Below, in pieces: positions 8,560-18,054 of a stretch of 34,361 bases of DNA (within the stretch, counting starts at the first letter, position 1; every line of letters starts with the position of its first letter). The DNA is from an uncultured Actinomycetes bacterium (GTDB taxonomy: Bacteria > Actinomycetota > Acidimicrobiia > Acidimicrobiales > RAAP-2), in assembly GCA_903900235.1 (NCBI GenBank), contig CAIUMH010000084.1, forward strand, positions 1 through 34,361, in the 5' to 3' direction. The notes under the pieces were generated by a model that did not search any database, was not told the origin of the DNA, and was given only the letters and a program-made list of their open reading frames with translations. The position numbers and the translations under genes are program-made.

Positions 8560-9423
8560 ATGGGGGATCCCCTCGTGGCGGGTCCGGCTGCAGTGGTGGT
8601 CGACTACAACGTCGGGCCACTCCTGCGTGGCTGCATCGCCTCGCTCCTCGCCGAGGGCATCACCGAGATCGTGGTCGTTGAGAACGGCGACCCTGGATCC
8701 ACTGCCAGCGCCCTCGGTGAGATGACGTCGCAGGTGCGGGTCATCAACCCTGGTGGCAACCTGGGGTTCGGTGCAGGCGTCAACCGAGGGGTCGCTGCGC
8801 TGAGCAGTTCCGCCGACACGATCATCGTGGCGAACCCTGACACCGTGGTACATGTCGGAGCGGTGGCCTCGCTGGTCGCCGCATTGGGCGATCATCCGCG
8901 GTGGGTCCTGGTCGGTCCGACCATCCTGACGAACGATGGGGCTCGTTATCCCTCGGTGCGCCGCTTCCCGTCGCCACTTGTCGCCGTCGGCCACGCCCTG
9001 CTCGGCAAGGTCACGCCCGACAATCCCTTTACCCGCCGCTACCGGTCAACTGGAGAGCGTGGTGATGGTGGGGTCGACTGGGTGTCTGGCGCCTTCTTCG
9101 TAGTTCGCCGGGCGGCATTCGAGCAGCTCGGCGGCTTCGACGAGGCCTACTTCATGTTCGCCGAGGATATGGATCTGTGCTGGCGTGCCCACGAGGCGGG
9201 GCTTGGGGTGGGGGTGGCTCCGGTCGCCATCGTCACCCATGTCGAGGGGGTGGCTCGAGCGGCCCATCCCTATCGGATGCTTCTCGCTCACCATCGCTCT
9301 GCCCTGCGCTTCGCAGCGGCCACCACGCGCGGTCCGGCGCGGGTCTTGCTGCCCTTCGGAGCGTTGATTCTCGGCCTGCGACTCCTCGGTTCGCTGGCTG
9401 GTGTCGCCATCGATCGACACTGA
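8560..9423 (+). CDS. Family 2 glycosyltransferase, rhamnosyltransferase (WbbL)-like
   Basis: Related to WbbL-type rhamnosyltransferases that act in envelope polysaccharide or arabinogalactan linker synthesis. The 287-aa protein has VVVDYN (12-17), NLGFGAGVNRG (67-77), NPD (92-94) as the donor/metal motif, a GAFFVVRR stretch, and the EDMDLCWRAHEAG motif. A hydrophobic C-terminal segment (about 263-283) may anchor it to the membrane. Its place behind rmlB-rmlD makes dTDP-rhamnose a natural donor, but that is inference from neighbours. It starts 2 bp after the previous gene with no clear ribosome site. Confidence 0.75.
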   Translation: MGDPLVAGPAAVVVDYNVGPLLRGCIASLLAEGITEIVVVENGDPGSTASALGEMTSQVRVINPGGNLGFGAGVNRGVAALSSSADTIIVANPDTVVHVGAVASLVAALGDHPRWVLVGPTILTNDGARYPSVRRFPSPLVAVGHALLGKVTPDNPFTRRYRSTGERGDGGVDWVSGAFFVVRRAAFEQLGGFDEAYFMFAEDMDLCWRAHEAGLGVGVAPVAIVTHVEGVARAAHPYRMLLAHHRSALRFAAATTRGPARVLLPFGALILGLRLLGSLAGVAIDRH

Positions 9424-9520
9424 CCACGTCAATTCTTGATAAGTTTGGTCGGGTTTGACACGATGGTCAATGGCGGCCAGGTGGCCTGCCCCGCAGTGAC
9501 CGCGAGCAAGGAGACACCCC

Positions 9521-10810
9521 ATGGCTGACACTCAAGGCTTTGAGACCCGACAGATCCACGCCGGGACCGAGCCGGACCCGACCACAGGGGCACGCGCCGT
9601 GCCGATCTACATGACCACCAGCTACGCCTTCCGCGACACCGACCATGCCGCAGCGCTCTTCGGGCTCGCCGAGGCCGGCAACATCTACACCCGAATCATG
9701 AACCCGACCACCAGCGTGATCGAAGAGCGCATCGCCGACCTTGAGGGTGGTGTCGGTGCCCTTGCGGTGGCGTCCGGGCAGGCTGCGGAGACTCTGGCCA
9801 TCTTGAACCTTGCCGAGGCGGGCGACCAGATCGTGGCCTCACCGTCGCTCTACGGCGGCACCTACAACCTCTTCCACTACACGCTGCCCAAGCTCGGCAT
9901 CACGGTGGACTTCGTTGATGACCCCGATGACCTTGAGCAGTGGGCCGCCAAGGTCACCCCACAGACTCGCGCCTTCTACGGTGAGACGATCGGCAACCCA
10001 CGCGGTGACGTCCTCGATATCGCCGGAATCTCCGGAGTGGCCCATGCCAACAACGTTCCGCTCATCGTGGACTCGACCTTGGCTACGCCCTACCTGGCCA
10101 ACCCGCTGGCCCATGGGGCCGACATCGTCGTGCACTCTGCAACGAAGTTCATCGGTGGCCATGGCACGGCCGTCGCCGGCGTGATCGTTGACGGGGGAAC
10201 CTTTGACTTCGGTGCCTCCGGCCGTCACGCCATGTTCACCGAGCCCGACCCGAGCTACCACGGCCTCAAGTTCTGGGAGGCACTTGGTCCTGGCGCGTAC
10301 ATCGCCAAGGCCCGGGTCCAGGGTCTTCGCGACCTTGGTGCAGCGGTGTCGCCCATGAACGCCTTCCTCATCGTCCAGGGCCTTGAGACCCTCAGCCTCC
10401 GGATGGAGCGTCACGTGGAGAACGCCCAGGCTGTGGCCGAGTTCCTCGAGGGGCGCGACGAGGTCGCCTGGGTGAACTACCCAGGGCTCCCGTCGTCGAA
10501 GTGGCACGACCGGGCCAAGGAGATCCTGCCCAAGGGCAGCGGTGCGGTGCTGAGCTTCGGCCTCGCCGGCGGCGCAGCGACGGGCGCCAAGTTCATCGAC
10601 AGCCTCTCGCTGTTCAGTCACCTTGCCAACGTCGGCGACGTACGCAGCCTGGCCATCCACCCGGCCACGACGACGCACAGCCAGCTCACGGTCGAGGAGC
10701 AGGCGGCCAGTGGCGTCTCTCCAGAGATGGTGCGTCTCTCGGTGGGTATCGAATCGATCGCCGACATCCTGGCCGACCTCGATGCTGGCCTCCGAGCGGC
10801 GAAGGCCTGA
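9521..10810 (+). CDS. metY: O-acetylhomoserine sulfhydrylase
   Basis: PLP enzyme forming homocysteine from O-acetylhomoserine and sulfide. The 429-aa protein is full length for the family, with the PLP lysine K209 in [19 protein letters not shown] near residue 57 and the SGQAA loop. AAGGAG lies seven bases before the ATG. The 97-bp leader holds a TTGACA (9455-9460), but I see no SAM riboswitch fold. metX follows and overlaps, giving the direct sulfhydrylation branch of methionine synthesis. Confidence 0.93.
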   Translation: MADTQGFETRQIHAGTEPDPTTGARAVPIYMTTSYAFRDTDHAAALFGLAEAGNIYTRIMNPTTSVIEERIADLEGGVGALAVASGQAAETLAILNLAEAGDQIVASPSLYGGTYNLFHYTLPKLGITVDFVDDPDDLEQWAAKVTPQTRAFYGETIGNPRGDVLDIAGISGVAHANNVPLIVDSTLATPYLANPLAHGADIVVHSATKFIGGHGTAVAGVIVDGGTFDFGASGRHAMFTEPDPSYHGLKFWEALGPGAYIAKARVQGLRDLGAAVSPMNAFLIVQGLETLSLRMERHVENAQAVAEFLEGRDEVAWVNYPGLPSSKWHDRAKEILPKGSGAVLSFGLAGGAATGAKFIDSLSLFSHLANVGDVRSLAIHPATTTHSQLTVEEQAASGVSPEMVRLSVGIESIADILADLDAGLRAAKA

Positions 10811-11987
10811 GCCGCTGACCGTCGATAGAGACCCAGACCTCACGGGTCCACCACCACCGGCCTCCGGCGCATGGCGACCGGGTGACCAAACGGGATCGAG
10901 GAAGTTCCTCGATGTCTTCGTCGACGCGCCCCTCGATCTTGAGGGAGGTGGTCGGCTCGGGGGTGACCTCGGGCCGATCTCGATGGCCTATGAGACGTGG
11001 GGTGAGCTCGATGAGGATGCTGGCAATGCCGTCCTTGTCCTGCATGCCCTGACCGGTGACAGCCACGCCGCCGGACCGGTGGGTCCGGGTCATCGGACGC
11101 CGGGCTGGTGGGACGGTCTGATCGGGCCAGGTCGGGCCATCGACACCGATCGATTCTTCGTGATCGCCCCGAACGTCCTCGGCGGCTGCCAGGGATCACT
11201 CGGGCCATCGTCGCTTCATCCTGACGGTGCCGCTTGGGGAAGTCGTTTCCCTTGGCTCACCATTCGTGACCAGGTGAGCGCCGAACAGGCACTGCTCTCG
11301 GCACTGGGCATCACTCGCCTCCATGCCATCCTCGGTGGATCGATGGGAGGCATGCGGGCGCTCGAGTGGGCCTTGATGGCACCTGAGCGCGTCGAGCGAC
11401 TGGTGTTGCTGGCCTGTGGGCCCGCAGCCACAGCCGAGCAGATCGCCCTCTGCTACGCGCAGAGTTTGGCGCTGACCCTCGACCCGGCATTCAGCGGCGG
11501 CGACTACTACGACCAGGCCGACGGCGAAGGCCCGTGGAAGGGCATGGGGGCGGCTCGTCGGATGGGGCAGATCACCTATCGCACCCGAGCCGAGCTCCGA
11601 GAGCGCTTTGGCCGGACCCACCAAGCCCGAGAGAATCCGTTGGCCGGTGGACGCTTCGCGGTTGAGAGCTACCTCGACCACCAGGCCGAGAAGCTGGCCC
11701 ACCGGTTCGACGCCAACACCTACCTGATCTTGTGCCGGGCCATGGATAGCCATGATGTCGGCCGAGGACGAGGATCGATCCGCGAGGCGCTCGGCCACAT
11801 CGAGACCCCGACGCTGGTGATCGGCTTCGATACCGATCGCCTCTATCCGCTCGATGAGCAGGCGGACATCGTCGAGGGAATCGGGGCCAATGCCACGCTG
11901 GTCCGCCTCGAGTCGACCCTGGGGCACGATGCCTTCCTTCTCGAGGCCGAGGCCATCGACCCTCTGGTGCGCTCGGCGCTGCGGTGA
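10782..11987 (+). CDS. metX: Homoserine O-acetyltransferase
   Basis: Makes O-acetylhomoserine from homoserine and acetyl-CoA, the substrate of the metY product. The alpha/beta-hydrolase fold is clear: [10 protein letters not shown] (86-95), the nucleophile elbow LGGSMGGM with S187, the acid in GFDTDRLYP, and the histidine in LGHDAFLLE. The start is uncertain. The ATG at 10782 overlaps metY by 29 bp and gives 401 aa, with about 35 residues that look non-conserved. The family usually starts closer to the KFLDVFV segment, but no ATG, GTG or TTG is in frame between. Succinyl transfer is possible; acetyl is favoured by metY. Confidence 0.9.
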   Translation: MLASERRRPEPLTVDRDPDLTGPPPPASGAWRPGDQTGSRKFLDVFVDAPLDLEGGGRLGGDLGPISMAYETWGELDEDAGNAVLVLHALTGDSHAAGPVGPGHRTPGWWDGLIGPGRAIDTDRFFVIAPNVLGGCQGSLGPSSLHPDGAAWGSRFPWLTIRDQVSAEQALLSALGITRLHAILGGSMGGMRALEWALMAPERVERLVLLACGPAATAEQIALCYAQSLALTLDPAFSGGDYYDQADGEGPWKGMGAARRMGQITYRTRAELRERFGRTHQARENPLAGGRFAVESYLDHQAEKLAHRFDANTYLILCRAMDSHDVGRGRGSIREALGHIETPTLVIGFDTDRLYPLDEQADIVEGIGANATLVRLESTLGHDAFLLEAEAIDPLVRSALR

Positions 11988-12021
11988 GGTGCCCTGCTGA
12001 GGAGGGTGTCGCTCGTGCCGG

Positions 12022-12027
12022 TAGGCT
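12022..12027 (+). promoter_or_regulatory. -10 box of secA
   Basis: TAGGCT ends 9 bases before the secA ATG at 12037, so the expected transcript would have almost no leader. The same GTAGGCTGG string recurs at 15971-15979 before ftsE. Confidence 0.45.
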
Positions 12028-12036
12028 GGCGGGGTC

Positions 12037-14760
12037 ATGAGCGTCCTCTCGAAAGTCCTGCGCGCCGGTGAAGGCAAGAAGGTTCGCCGCCTCGCCGAGC
12101 TCGTCCCTGCCATCAATGACCTCGAGGCAGCGATGGAGGCACTCTCCGACGCTGAGCTCCAGGCCAAGACCGCAGAATTCAAGGCCCGCCTGGCTGACGG
12201 TGAGACCCTCGACGACCTGCTGATCGAGTCATTCGCTGTCGTGCGTGAAGCGGCATGGCGAGTGCTCGGCCAGCGACACTTCGACGTGCAGCTGATGGGT
12301 GGCATGGCGCTGCACTTTGGCTGGATCGCCGAGATGAAGACCGGTGAGGGCAAGACCCTCGTCTCGACCCTGCCGGTGTACCTCAACGCCCTGGCGGGTC
12401 GCGGCGTGCACGTGGTCACCTCGAACGACTACCTCGCCACCCGAGACGCCGAGTGGATGGGACGACTGCATCGCTGGATGGGGCTCACCGTCGGTCGCGT
12501 CGGTCCCGACATCACAGATCCTGAGCTCAAGCGTGACGCCTATGCCTGTGATGTCACCTATGGCACGAACGCCGAGTTCGGGTTCGACTACCTGCGCGAC
12601 AACATGGCGCGAAGCCGCGAGACGATGGCGCAACGCGATCACGTGTTCGCCATCATCGACGAGGTCGACTCGATCCTCATCGATGAGGCCCGGACACCGC
12701 TCATCATCTCGGGGCCTTCGGACGACGCGGCTCGGTTGTACTACCGGTTCGCCTCCATCGTGAACACGCTCTCTCGGGACACCGACTATGAGGTCGACGA
12801 GGAGAAGAAGACCGTCGTGCCGACAGAGGCGGGCATCGAGAGGGTCGAGCGCGCTCTCAATGTTGAGAACCTCTATGACGCCGTCAGCGTCAACTACGTC
12901 CACCAGCTGACACAGGCACTGCGCGCCAAGGAGCTGTACCACCGGGACAAGGACTATCTGGTGGCCGATGGTGAGGTCCGCATCGTCGACGAGTTCACTG
13001 GACGGACCCTCGATGGACGCCGCTGGTCCGATGGGCTTCATCAGGCCGTGGAGGCCAAGGAGCGAGTGCGGATCAACGAGGAGAACCACACGTGGGCAAC
13101 CGTCACGATCCAGAACTACTTCCGGATGTACGAGAAGCTCGCCGGCATGACCGGTACGGCGGAGACCGAGGCCGGTGAGTTCGCCTCGACCTATGACCTG
13201 TCGGTGGTTCCCATCCCCACGAATCGTCCGATGCTACGCATCGACAAGCCGGACCTCGTCTTCAAGACCGAGATGGCGAAGTTCGAGGCCATCGCCGACG
13301 ACATCGCTGAGCGCCAGACGCTCGGCCAGCCCATCTTGGTGGGTACTGCGTCAGTGGGGAAGTCCGAGTTGCTCTCGCGTGTCCTCGCCAAGCAAGGCAT
13401 CAACCACGAGGTCCTGAATGCCAAGCAGCACTTCCGTGAGGCGGAGATCGTGGCGCAGGCTGGCCGTCTCGGAGCCGTTACCGTGGCCACCAACATGGCC
13501 GGCCGTGGCGTCGACATCCTCCTCGGTGGCAATGCCGAGGGCTTGGCCACCCGGCAGTGCGCCGCCGAAGGAGTCGACCTGAGCACGCCGGAGGGCGAGG
13601 CTCGTCTGGCCGAACTCACCGCCACCTTCGCTGAGCAGTGCAAGGCCGAGGGCGACACGGTGCGAGAGCTCGGTGGTCTCTATGTCCTCGGTTCGGAGCG
13701 GCACGAGTCGCGGCGGATCGACAACCAGCTTCGTGGCCGATCGGGTCGACAGGGCGAGCCCGGCGAGAGCCGCTTCTTCTTGTCCCTCGAGGACGACCTC
13801 ATGCGCCTGTTCGCCACGGGTGCGGTCAGCTGGGTGATGGATCGCGCCCTGCCCGAGGATGCGCCCATCGAGGCCAAGATGGTGACGAAGGCCATCGAAC
13901 GAGCACAGAACACCGTTGAGGGTCGCAATGCGGAAACCCGCAAGGAAGTCCTCAAATACGACGCGGTGATGAATGAGCAGCGCAAGGTCATCTATGCCAG
14001 GCGGCTGCAGGTCATCGATGGGGGAGATCTGCACGACGAGACCGTCGAGCTGCTCACCGAAGAGCTCACGAACGCCGTGGCGTCGAGTTGCCCGAGCGAC
14101 TATCCGGAGGAGTGGGACCTTGACCAACTCCTCGCCGAGATCCAGCAGTTCTACCCAACGGCCTTCTCGACGGAGGATCTCGGCCAAGCTGGGACGCAAG
14201 GTCAGTTGATCGAGTCGATCCTGCTTGAGGCTGACGAGTACTACGAGAACCGATCGGCCACCATGCCGGGCGGCGAAGAGATGGCTCGCGAGATCGAGCG
14301 TGAGGTCATGCTCCAGATCATCGATCAGCGCTGGCGCGATCACCTCTCCGAGATGGACTACCTGCGTGAAGGTATCAATCTGCGAGCCATGGGCCAGCAG
14401 GACCCCCTCGTGGCCTGGCAACGAGAGGGTTTCTCGATGTTCGGCCAGCTCATTGAAGCGATTCAGGCCGACTACCTGCGCTACGTGCTCCACGTCGATG
14501 CCGAGATGACGCCGGTCGAAGAGCCATCACTCGCTGGTGCCGTCTATGAGGCGCCTGACGACTCTGATCCGGCTGGCGGTTTCTCGTTGGCGCCACCGGC
14601 TGCTCCGACGACGGCTGAACAGGCCATGGGTCAGATCGGCGAGCCCGTGCTCGAGAGCTTCGTTCCGGTGGTCAAGGACGAGAACGCCAAGCTTGGCCGC
14701 AACGACCCGTGCTGGTGTGGCTCGGGCAAGAAGTTCAAGCAGTGCCATGGCGCCGCCTGA
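12037..14760 (+). CDS. secA: Preprotein translocase ATPase SecA
   Basis: Motor that pushes unfolded preproteins through SecYEG. The 907-aa protein has Walker A TGEGKT (102-107), the DEAD motif as IIDEVDSILIDEARTPLI, GTAETEAGEF, the helicase motif HESRRIDNQLRGRSGRQG, and a C-terminal zinc motif CWCGSGKKFKQCH. The zinc tail and full length identify the housekeeping SecA1 type, not an accessory SecA2. prfB starts inside its last 14 bases. Confidence 0.97.
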   Translation: MSVLSKVLRAGEGKKVRRLAELVPAINDLEAAMEALSDAELQAKTAEFKARLADGETLDDLLIESFAVVREAAWRVLGQRHFDVQLMGGMALHFGWIAEMKTGEGKTLVSTLPVYLNALAGRGVHVVTSNDYLATRDAEWMGRLHRWMGLTVGRVGPDITDPELKRDAYACDVTYGTNAEFGFDYLRDNMARSRETMAQRDHVFAIIDEVDSILIDEARTPLIISGPSDDAARLYYRFASIVNTLSRDTDYEVDEEKKTVVPTEAGIERVERALNVENLYDAVSVNYVHQLTQALRAKELYHRDKDYLVADGEVRIVDEFTGRTLDGRRWSDGLHQAVEAKERVRINEENHTWATVTIQNYFRMYEKLAGMTGTAETEAGEFASTYDLSVVPIPTNRPMLRIDKPDLVFKTEMAKFEAIADDIAERQTLGQPILVGTASVGKSELLSRVLAKQGINHEVLNAKQHFREAEIVAQAGRLGAVTVATNMAGRGVDILLGGNAEGLATRQCAAEGVDLSTPEGEARLAELTATFAEQCKAEGDTVRELGGLYVLGSERHESRRIDNQLRGRSGRQGEPGESRFFLSLEDDLMRLFATGAVSWVMDRALPEDAPIEAKMVTKAIERAQNTVEGRNAETRKEVLKYDAVMNEQRKVIYARRLQVIDGGDLHDETVELLTEELTNAVASSCPSDYPEEWDLDQLLAEIQQFYPTAFSTEDLGQAGTQGQLIESILLEADEYYENRSATMPGGEEMAREIEREVMLQIIDQRWRDHLSEMDYLREGINLRAMGQQDPLVAWQREGFSMFGQLIEAIQADYLRYVLHVDAEMTPVEEPSLAGAVYEAPDDSDPAGGFSLAPPAAPTTAEQAMGQIGEPVLESFVPVVKDENAKLGRNDPCWCGSGKKFKQCHGAA

Positions 14761-15895
14761 GATCCCGGCGGGAGCCCGCGATCTTGCCCAGTCGCTTGAT
14801 GAGCTCGAATCTCGGCTCGATGAGGCAAAGGGCTACCTCGGCATCGACGCGGCCCGCCTCCGTCGAGATGAGCTCGAAGCCATCGCTGGCGAGCCTGGTC
14901 TCTGGGATGACCAAGATCGAGCCCGTCAGGTCACCACCGAGCTCGGCCGGGTGGCCGATGACTTGAGCCGCTTCGATGCCTTGGCAACGAGCATCGATGA
15001 CGCGCGGGTGATGATCGAGTTGATCGCCGAGTCATCGGATGCTGGCGAGGATGACGACTCGCTCGTTGCCGAGTTGGCGGGATCGGTGACGGAGCTTGAG
15101 CGGAGCATTGGTCGCCTTGAGGTCCAAAGCCTGTTCCAGGGCGACTACGACCAGGCCGACGCCATCGCCGAGGTGCACGCCGGCGCCGGTGGCACCGATG
15201 CCCAGGACTGGGCCGAGATGATGCTGCGGATGTACTCGCGCTGGGCCGAACGTCGAGGCTTCAGCGTCGAGGTGGATGAGACGACGGAGGGATCCGAGGC
15301 CGGGCTGCTGTCGGCTACGTTCATCGTGAAGGGACGGTTCGCCTATGGCCTGCTCTCCGCTGAGCGAGGGGTGCATCGCCTTGTGCGCATGAGCCCCTTC
15401 GATTCACAGCACCGTCGCCAGACCAGTTTCGCCACCTTGCAGGTCACGCCGTTCATGGAGGACCTCGACGACGCCCCCGAGATCGACGAGAAGGACCTGC
15501 GGATCGACACCTATCGGGCCTCTGGGGCTGGTGGTCAGCACATCAACAAGACGGACTCGGCTGTCCGACTCACCCACCTGCCTACCGGCGTCGTGGTCTC
15601 GTGCCAGAACGAGCGGAGCCAGCATCAGAACAAGGCCCGCGCCATGCAGATCCTGGCGAACAAGCTCGTCGACCTCGCACGCGCCGAGCGCGAGGCTGAG
15701 CTGGCGGCGATCACCGGTGAGCGCATCGACAACGCTTGGGGGAGCCAGATCCGCTCCTATGTGATGGCGCCGTATCAGCTCGTCAAGGACCTCCGGACCA
15801 ATGTAGAGACTGGCAATGTCGATGCGGTGCTCGATGGAGACCTCGACGACTTCATGGAGGCCGAGCTTCGGCGGCGGCGGGAGCCCGGCTCCTGA
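14747..15895 (+). CDS. prfB: Peptide chain release factor 2
   Basis: Reads UGA/UAA stop codons and triggers peptide release. The 382-aa protein starts at the ATG at 14747, overlapping the end of secA by 14 bases. GGQ is at 262-264 (SGAGGQHINKTD) and the stop-reading tripeptide SPF at 216-218 marks RF2, not RF1. The frame is open from the start, so the programmed +1 frameshift of enterobacterial prfB is absent. The secA-prfB-ftsE-ftsX order is common in actinobacteria. Confidence 0.95.
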   Translation: MAPPEIPAGARDLAQSLDELESRLDEAKGYLGIDAARLRRDELEAIAGEPGLWDDQDRARQVTTELGRVADDLSRFDALATSIDDARVMIELIAESSDAGEDDDSLVAELAGSVTELERSIGRLEVQSLFQGDYDQADAIAEVHAGAGGTDAQDWAEMMLRMYSRWAERRGFSVEVDETTEGSEAGLLSATFIVKGRFAYGLLSAERGVHRLVRMSPFDSQHRRQTSFATLQVTPFMEDLDDAPEIDEKDLRIDTYRASGAGGQHINKTDSAVRLTHLPTGVVVSCQNERSQHQNKARAMQILANKLVDLARAEREAELAAITGERIDNAWGSQIRSYVMAPYQLVKDLRTNVETGNVDAVLDGDLDDFMEAELRRRREPGS

Positions 15896-15971
15896 TCCTC
15901 GACCGTGATGACAGCCGCGCAACACCACAGAGGCCCTCTGGCGATGGTCCCAAAGGGCAGCGGGGGGCGGG

Positions 15972-15977
15972 TAGGCT
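15972..15977 (+). promoter_or_regulatory. Possible -10 box before ftsE
   Basis: TAGGCT in the 148-bp gap between prfB and ftsE would give a leader of about 60 bases. The surroundings match the secA box. No clear -35 or terminator is seen in the gap. Confidence 0.35.
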
Positions 15978-16043
15978 GGGTTCCATCAGCACTTCGTACG
16001 TCCTGGGTCTCCGACCCGGGAGCTGCGCAGGACGCATGCACCG

Positions 16044-16745
16044 ATGATCCTCCTCGACCACGTCACCAAGACCTACAAGGGCTCCACCGTGGCGCTGCGC
16101 GACGTCTCGGTCGACATCGACAAGGGTGAGTTCGTCTTCCTGGTTGGCTCTTCTGGATCAGGCAAGACCACCTTCCTCCGCCTCTTGCTCCGCGAGGAGG
16201 TCCCAGACTCGGGGCGGATCATTGAAGCGGGTCGCGACATCGTCACCATGCCCAAGGGCCGGGTCCCCTTCCTGCGCCGCAACATCGGCTGCGTGTTCCA
16301 AGACTTCCGACTTCTCCCGAACAAGACCGTGTTCGAGAACGTGGCGTTCGCCCTTGAGGTGATTGGGCGCCCGAAGTCGGTGGTGAAGTCCCAGGTCCCA
16401 CAGGTCCTCGAGCTCGTCGGCCTCGGGCACAAGCACGACAGCCTGCCCGGTGAGCTCTCCGGGGGAGAGCAGCAGCGGGTGGCAGTGGCTCGGGCGTTCG
16501 TAAACCGACCGCTGATCCTGCTCGCCGATGAGCCGACGGGAAACCTCGACCCCGCGACGTCCGAGGGCATCATGAACCTGCTGGACCGGATCAACCGGAC
16601 GGGGACGACCGTGGTCATGGCGACCCATGACAAGGCGCTCGTCGACCGGATGCGCCGTCGGGTGCTCGAGCTCGATCATGGGACCCTGGTGCGCGACCAG
16701 TCCCGAGGTGTCTACGGCATCGACGACGCAGCTGGGCAGGCCTGA
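16044..16745 (+). CDS. ftsE: Cell-division ABC transporter ATPase FtsE
   Basis: ATPase partner of FtsX; the pair recruits or activates peptidoglycan hydrolases at the septum. The 233-aa protein has Walker [10 protein letters not shown] (35-43), Q-loop Q86, signature LSGGEQQR (138-145), Walker B LILLADEP and switch H195. It is slightly longer than enterobacterial FtsE because of a C-terminal extension. ftsX follows after 2 bp. Confidence 0.95.
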   Translation: MILLDHVTKTYKGSTVALRDVSVDIDKGEFVFLVGSSGSGKTTFLRLLLREEVPDSGRIIEAGRDIVTMPKGRVPFLRRNIGCVFQDFRLLPNKTVFENVAFALEVIGRPKSVVKSQVPQVLELVGLGHKHDSLPGELSGGEQQRVAVARAFVNRPLILLADEPTGNLDPATSEGIMNLLDRINRTGTTVVMATHDKALVDRMRRRVLELDHGTLVRDQSRGVYGIDDAAGQA

Positions 16746-16747
16746 CC

Positions 16748-17617
16748 ATGCCGATCTTTGCCGAGTACGCCGTGCGAGAGACGGCCTCGAACCTCTGGCG
16801 CAACCGCCTGATGACGATTGCTGCCATCTTGACCGTCTCGGTCTCGTTGATGCTGGTCGGGACCACGCTGTTGCTCAAGCAGGGTGCCGCCAATGCCGAG
16901 GTCGAATGGCAACGTGGGACACAGGTCGTGGTGTGGATGTCCCCCAATGCCTCGAGTTCGGAAATCACTGCCGTCTCGACGCAGCTGACGACGCTGCCCT
17001 ATGTCCATGCCTGTATCTATCGAGACAAGGCCTATGACTTCGCTGAGGCCCGCAAGCTCCTCAGCCCCGCCGAGTTCAGCGTGCTCAAGAAGAGCGGAAT
17101 GCCGACCTCCTACCGCTGTACTCCGAACCAGCCCTCAGACGCCCAGGTGGTCATGAATCGCTTCAGCGGACAGCCAGGGGTCAAGGAGGTTGACGCACCG
17201 CTCCAGCAGATCCACGCCATGGAGCAGGCGATCACCTTCATTCAGGTTGTGTTCATCGTCGTGGCGGTCGTGCTCCTGTTGGCGGCCACGGTCCTCATCC
17301 TCAACACGATCCGCCTGGCAATCTTCGCCCGTCGCCGCGAGGTGTCGGTGATGAAGTTGGTCGGGGCCACAAACTGGTTCATCCGCATCCCCTACATGTC
17401 GGAGGGCCTGATCCAGGGGCTGGTGGGATCGATCATCGCTGCGGCGATCGTCTTCGGGGTTCATCTGTGGATGGACTCCTCGACGAATGCGCTGCTGGTG
17501 CAGATGCGACTCTCAAGCTGGCAGATCTTCTGGACCGACGCCGTCATCGTTGGTCTTGGCGCCGCCATTGGTGCGGGTGGATCGGCCATCGCCATCCGTC
17601 GGTTCCTCGACGTCTGA
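16748..17617 (+). CDS. ftsX: Cell-division membrane protein FtsX
   Basis: Membrane subunit of the FtsEX complex. The 289-aa protein has four predicted membrane helices (about 21-43, 163-186, 219-240 and 263-283), with a large extracytoplasmic domain between the first two and the FtsX core RRREVSVMKLVGAT near 195-208. The external domain has two cysteines, C89 and C124, which could form a disulfide (inference). The N-terminal AEYAVRET...NLWRNRLMT is typical. It is cotranscribed with ftsE. Confidence 0.94.
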   Translation: MPIFAEYAVRETASNLWRNRLMTIAAILTVSVSLMLVGTTLLLKQGAANAEVEWQRGTQVVVWMSPNASSSEITAVSTQLTTLPYVHACIYRDKAYDFAEARKLLSPAEFSVLKKSGMPTSYRCTPNQPSDAQVVMNRFSGQPGVKEVDAPLQQIHAMEQAITFIQVVFIVVAVVLLLAATVLILNTIRLAIFARRREVSVMKLVGATNWFIRIPYMSEGLIQGLVGSIIAAAIVFGVHLWMDSSTNALLVQMRLSSWQIFWTDAVIVGLGAAIGAGGSAIAIRRFLDV

Positions 17618-17636
17618 GCTACCCGCCCCGACCATT

Positions 17637-17674
17637 GGGTCGTGATCGCACCGGGATCAGCCGGTGCACGACCC
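17637..17674 (+). other. Long GC-rich stem-loop between ftsX and ssb
   Basis: GGGTCGTG (17637-17644) pairs with CACGACCC (17667-17674). Inside, CACCGG (17649-17654) pairs with CCGGTG (17661-17666) around a six-base loop. The only interruption is a 4-base bulge on the left side, giving 14 base pairs. It starts 19 bp after the ftsX stop and ends before the GGAGGG ribosome site of ssb. There is no U-tract, so it is a non-canonical terminator for ftsEX or a leader structure controlling ssb. Confidence 0.7.
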
Positions 17675-17688
17675 ATACGGAGGGCATC

Positions 17689-18054
17689 ATGGCCAACACA
17701 ACCATCCTGACCGGCAACCTCACCGGTGACCCGGATCTTCGGCACCTCAGGGACGGAACCGCCACGGCGACGTTCACCTTGGCTGTCGACCGCCGGTGGC
17801 AGGACAAAGAGACGGGCGCCTGGGCGGAGGCGACGAGCTACTTCGACGTGGTGTGTTGGCGTGACCTCGCCGAGCACGTGGTCCTGAGTCTCGATAAAGG
17901 GGCGCGGGTGGTGCTCACGGGCCGGCTCGAGCAGCGAAGCTGGACTGGCGAGGACGGGAGGATTCGCACCAGATCCGAGGTGGTGGCCGACGACGTGGGT
18001 ATCTCCCTGCGCTTCATGCCCGTGGGTGCGGTGGCCCCCCTCGCTGCGAGCTAG
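17689..18054 (+). CDS. ssb: Single-stranded DNA-binding protein, short form
   Basis: OB-fold protein that coats single-stranded DNA. From the ATG at 17689, with GGAGGG upstream, it is 121 aa: TILTGNLTGDPDLRH, FTLAVDRRWQDKE, SYFDVVCWRDLAEHV and GARVVLTGRLEQRSW are typical. It stops soon after the OB fold and lacks the acidic DDDIPF-like tip used to recruit partner proteins. It is therefore probably a paralogue of SsbB type and not the main replicative SSB. Its stop codon shares CTAG with the stop of convergent msrB. Confidence 0.9.
   Translation: MANTTILTGNLTGDPDLRHLRDGTATATFTLAVDRRWQDKETGAWAEATSYFDVVCWRDLAEHVVLSLDKGARVVLTGRLEQRSWTGEDGRIRTRSEVVADDVGISLRFMPVGAVAPLAAS

Noticed and set aside
9424-9520. 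SAM or cobalamin riboswitch before metY
   Set aside because: Only 97 bp with no extended pairing or known core motif; a TTGACA and a ribosome site explain what is seen.
14747-14850. Programmed frameshift in prfB
   Set aside because: The frame is open from the ATG to the stop with no internal TGA near codon 25.
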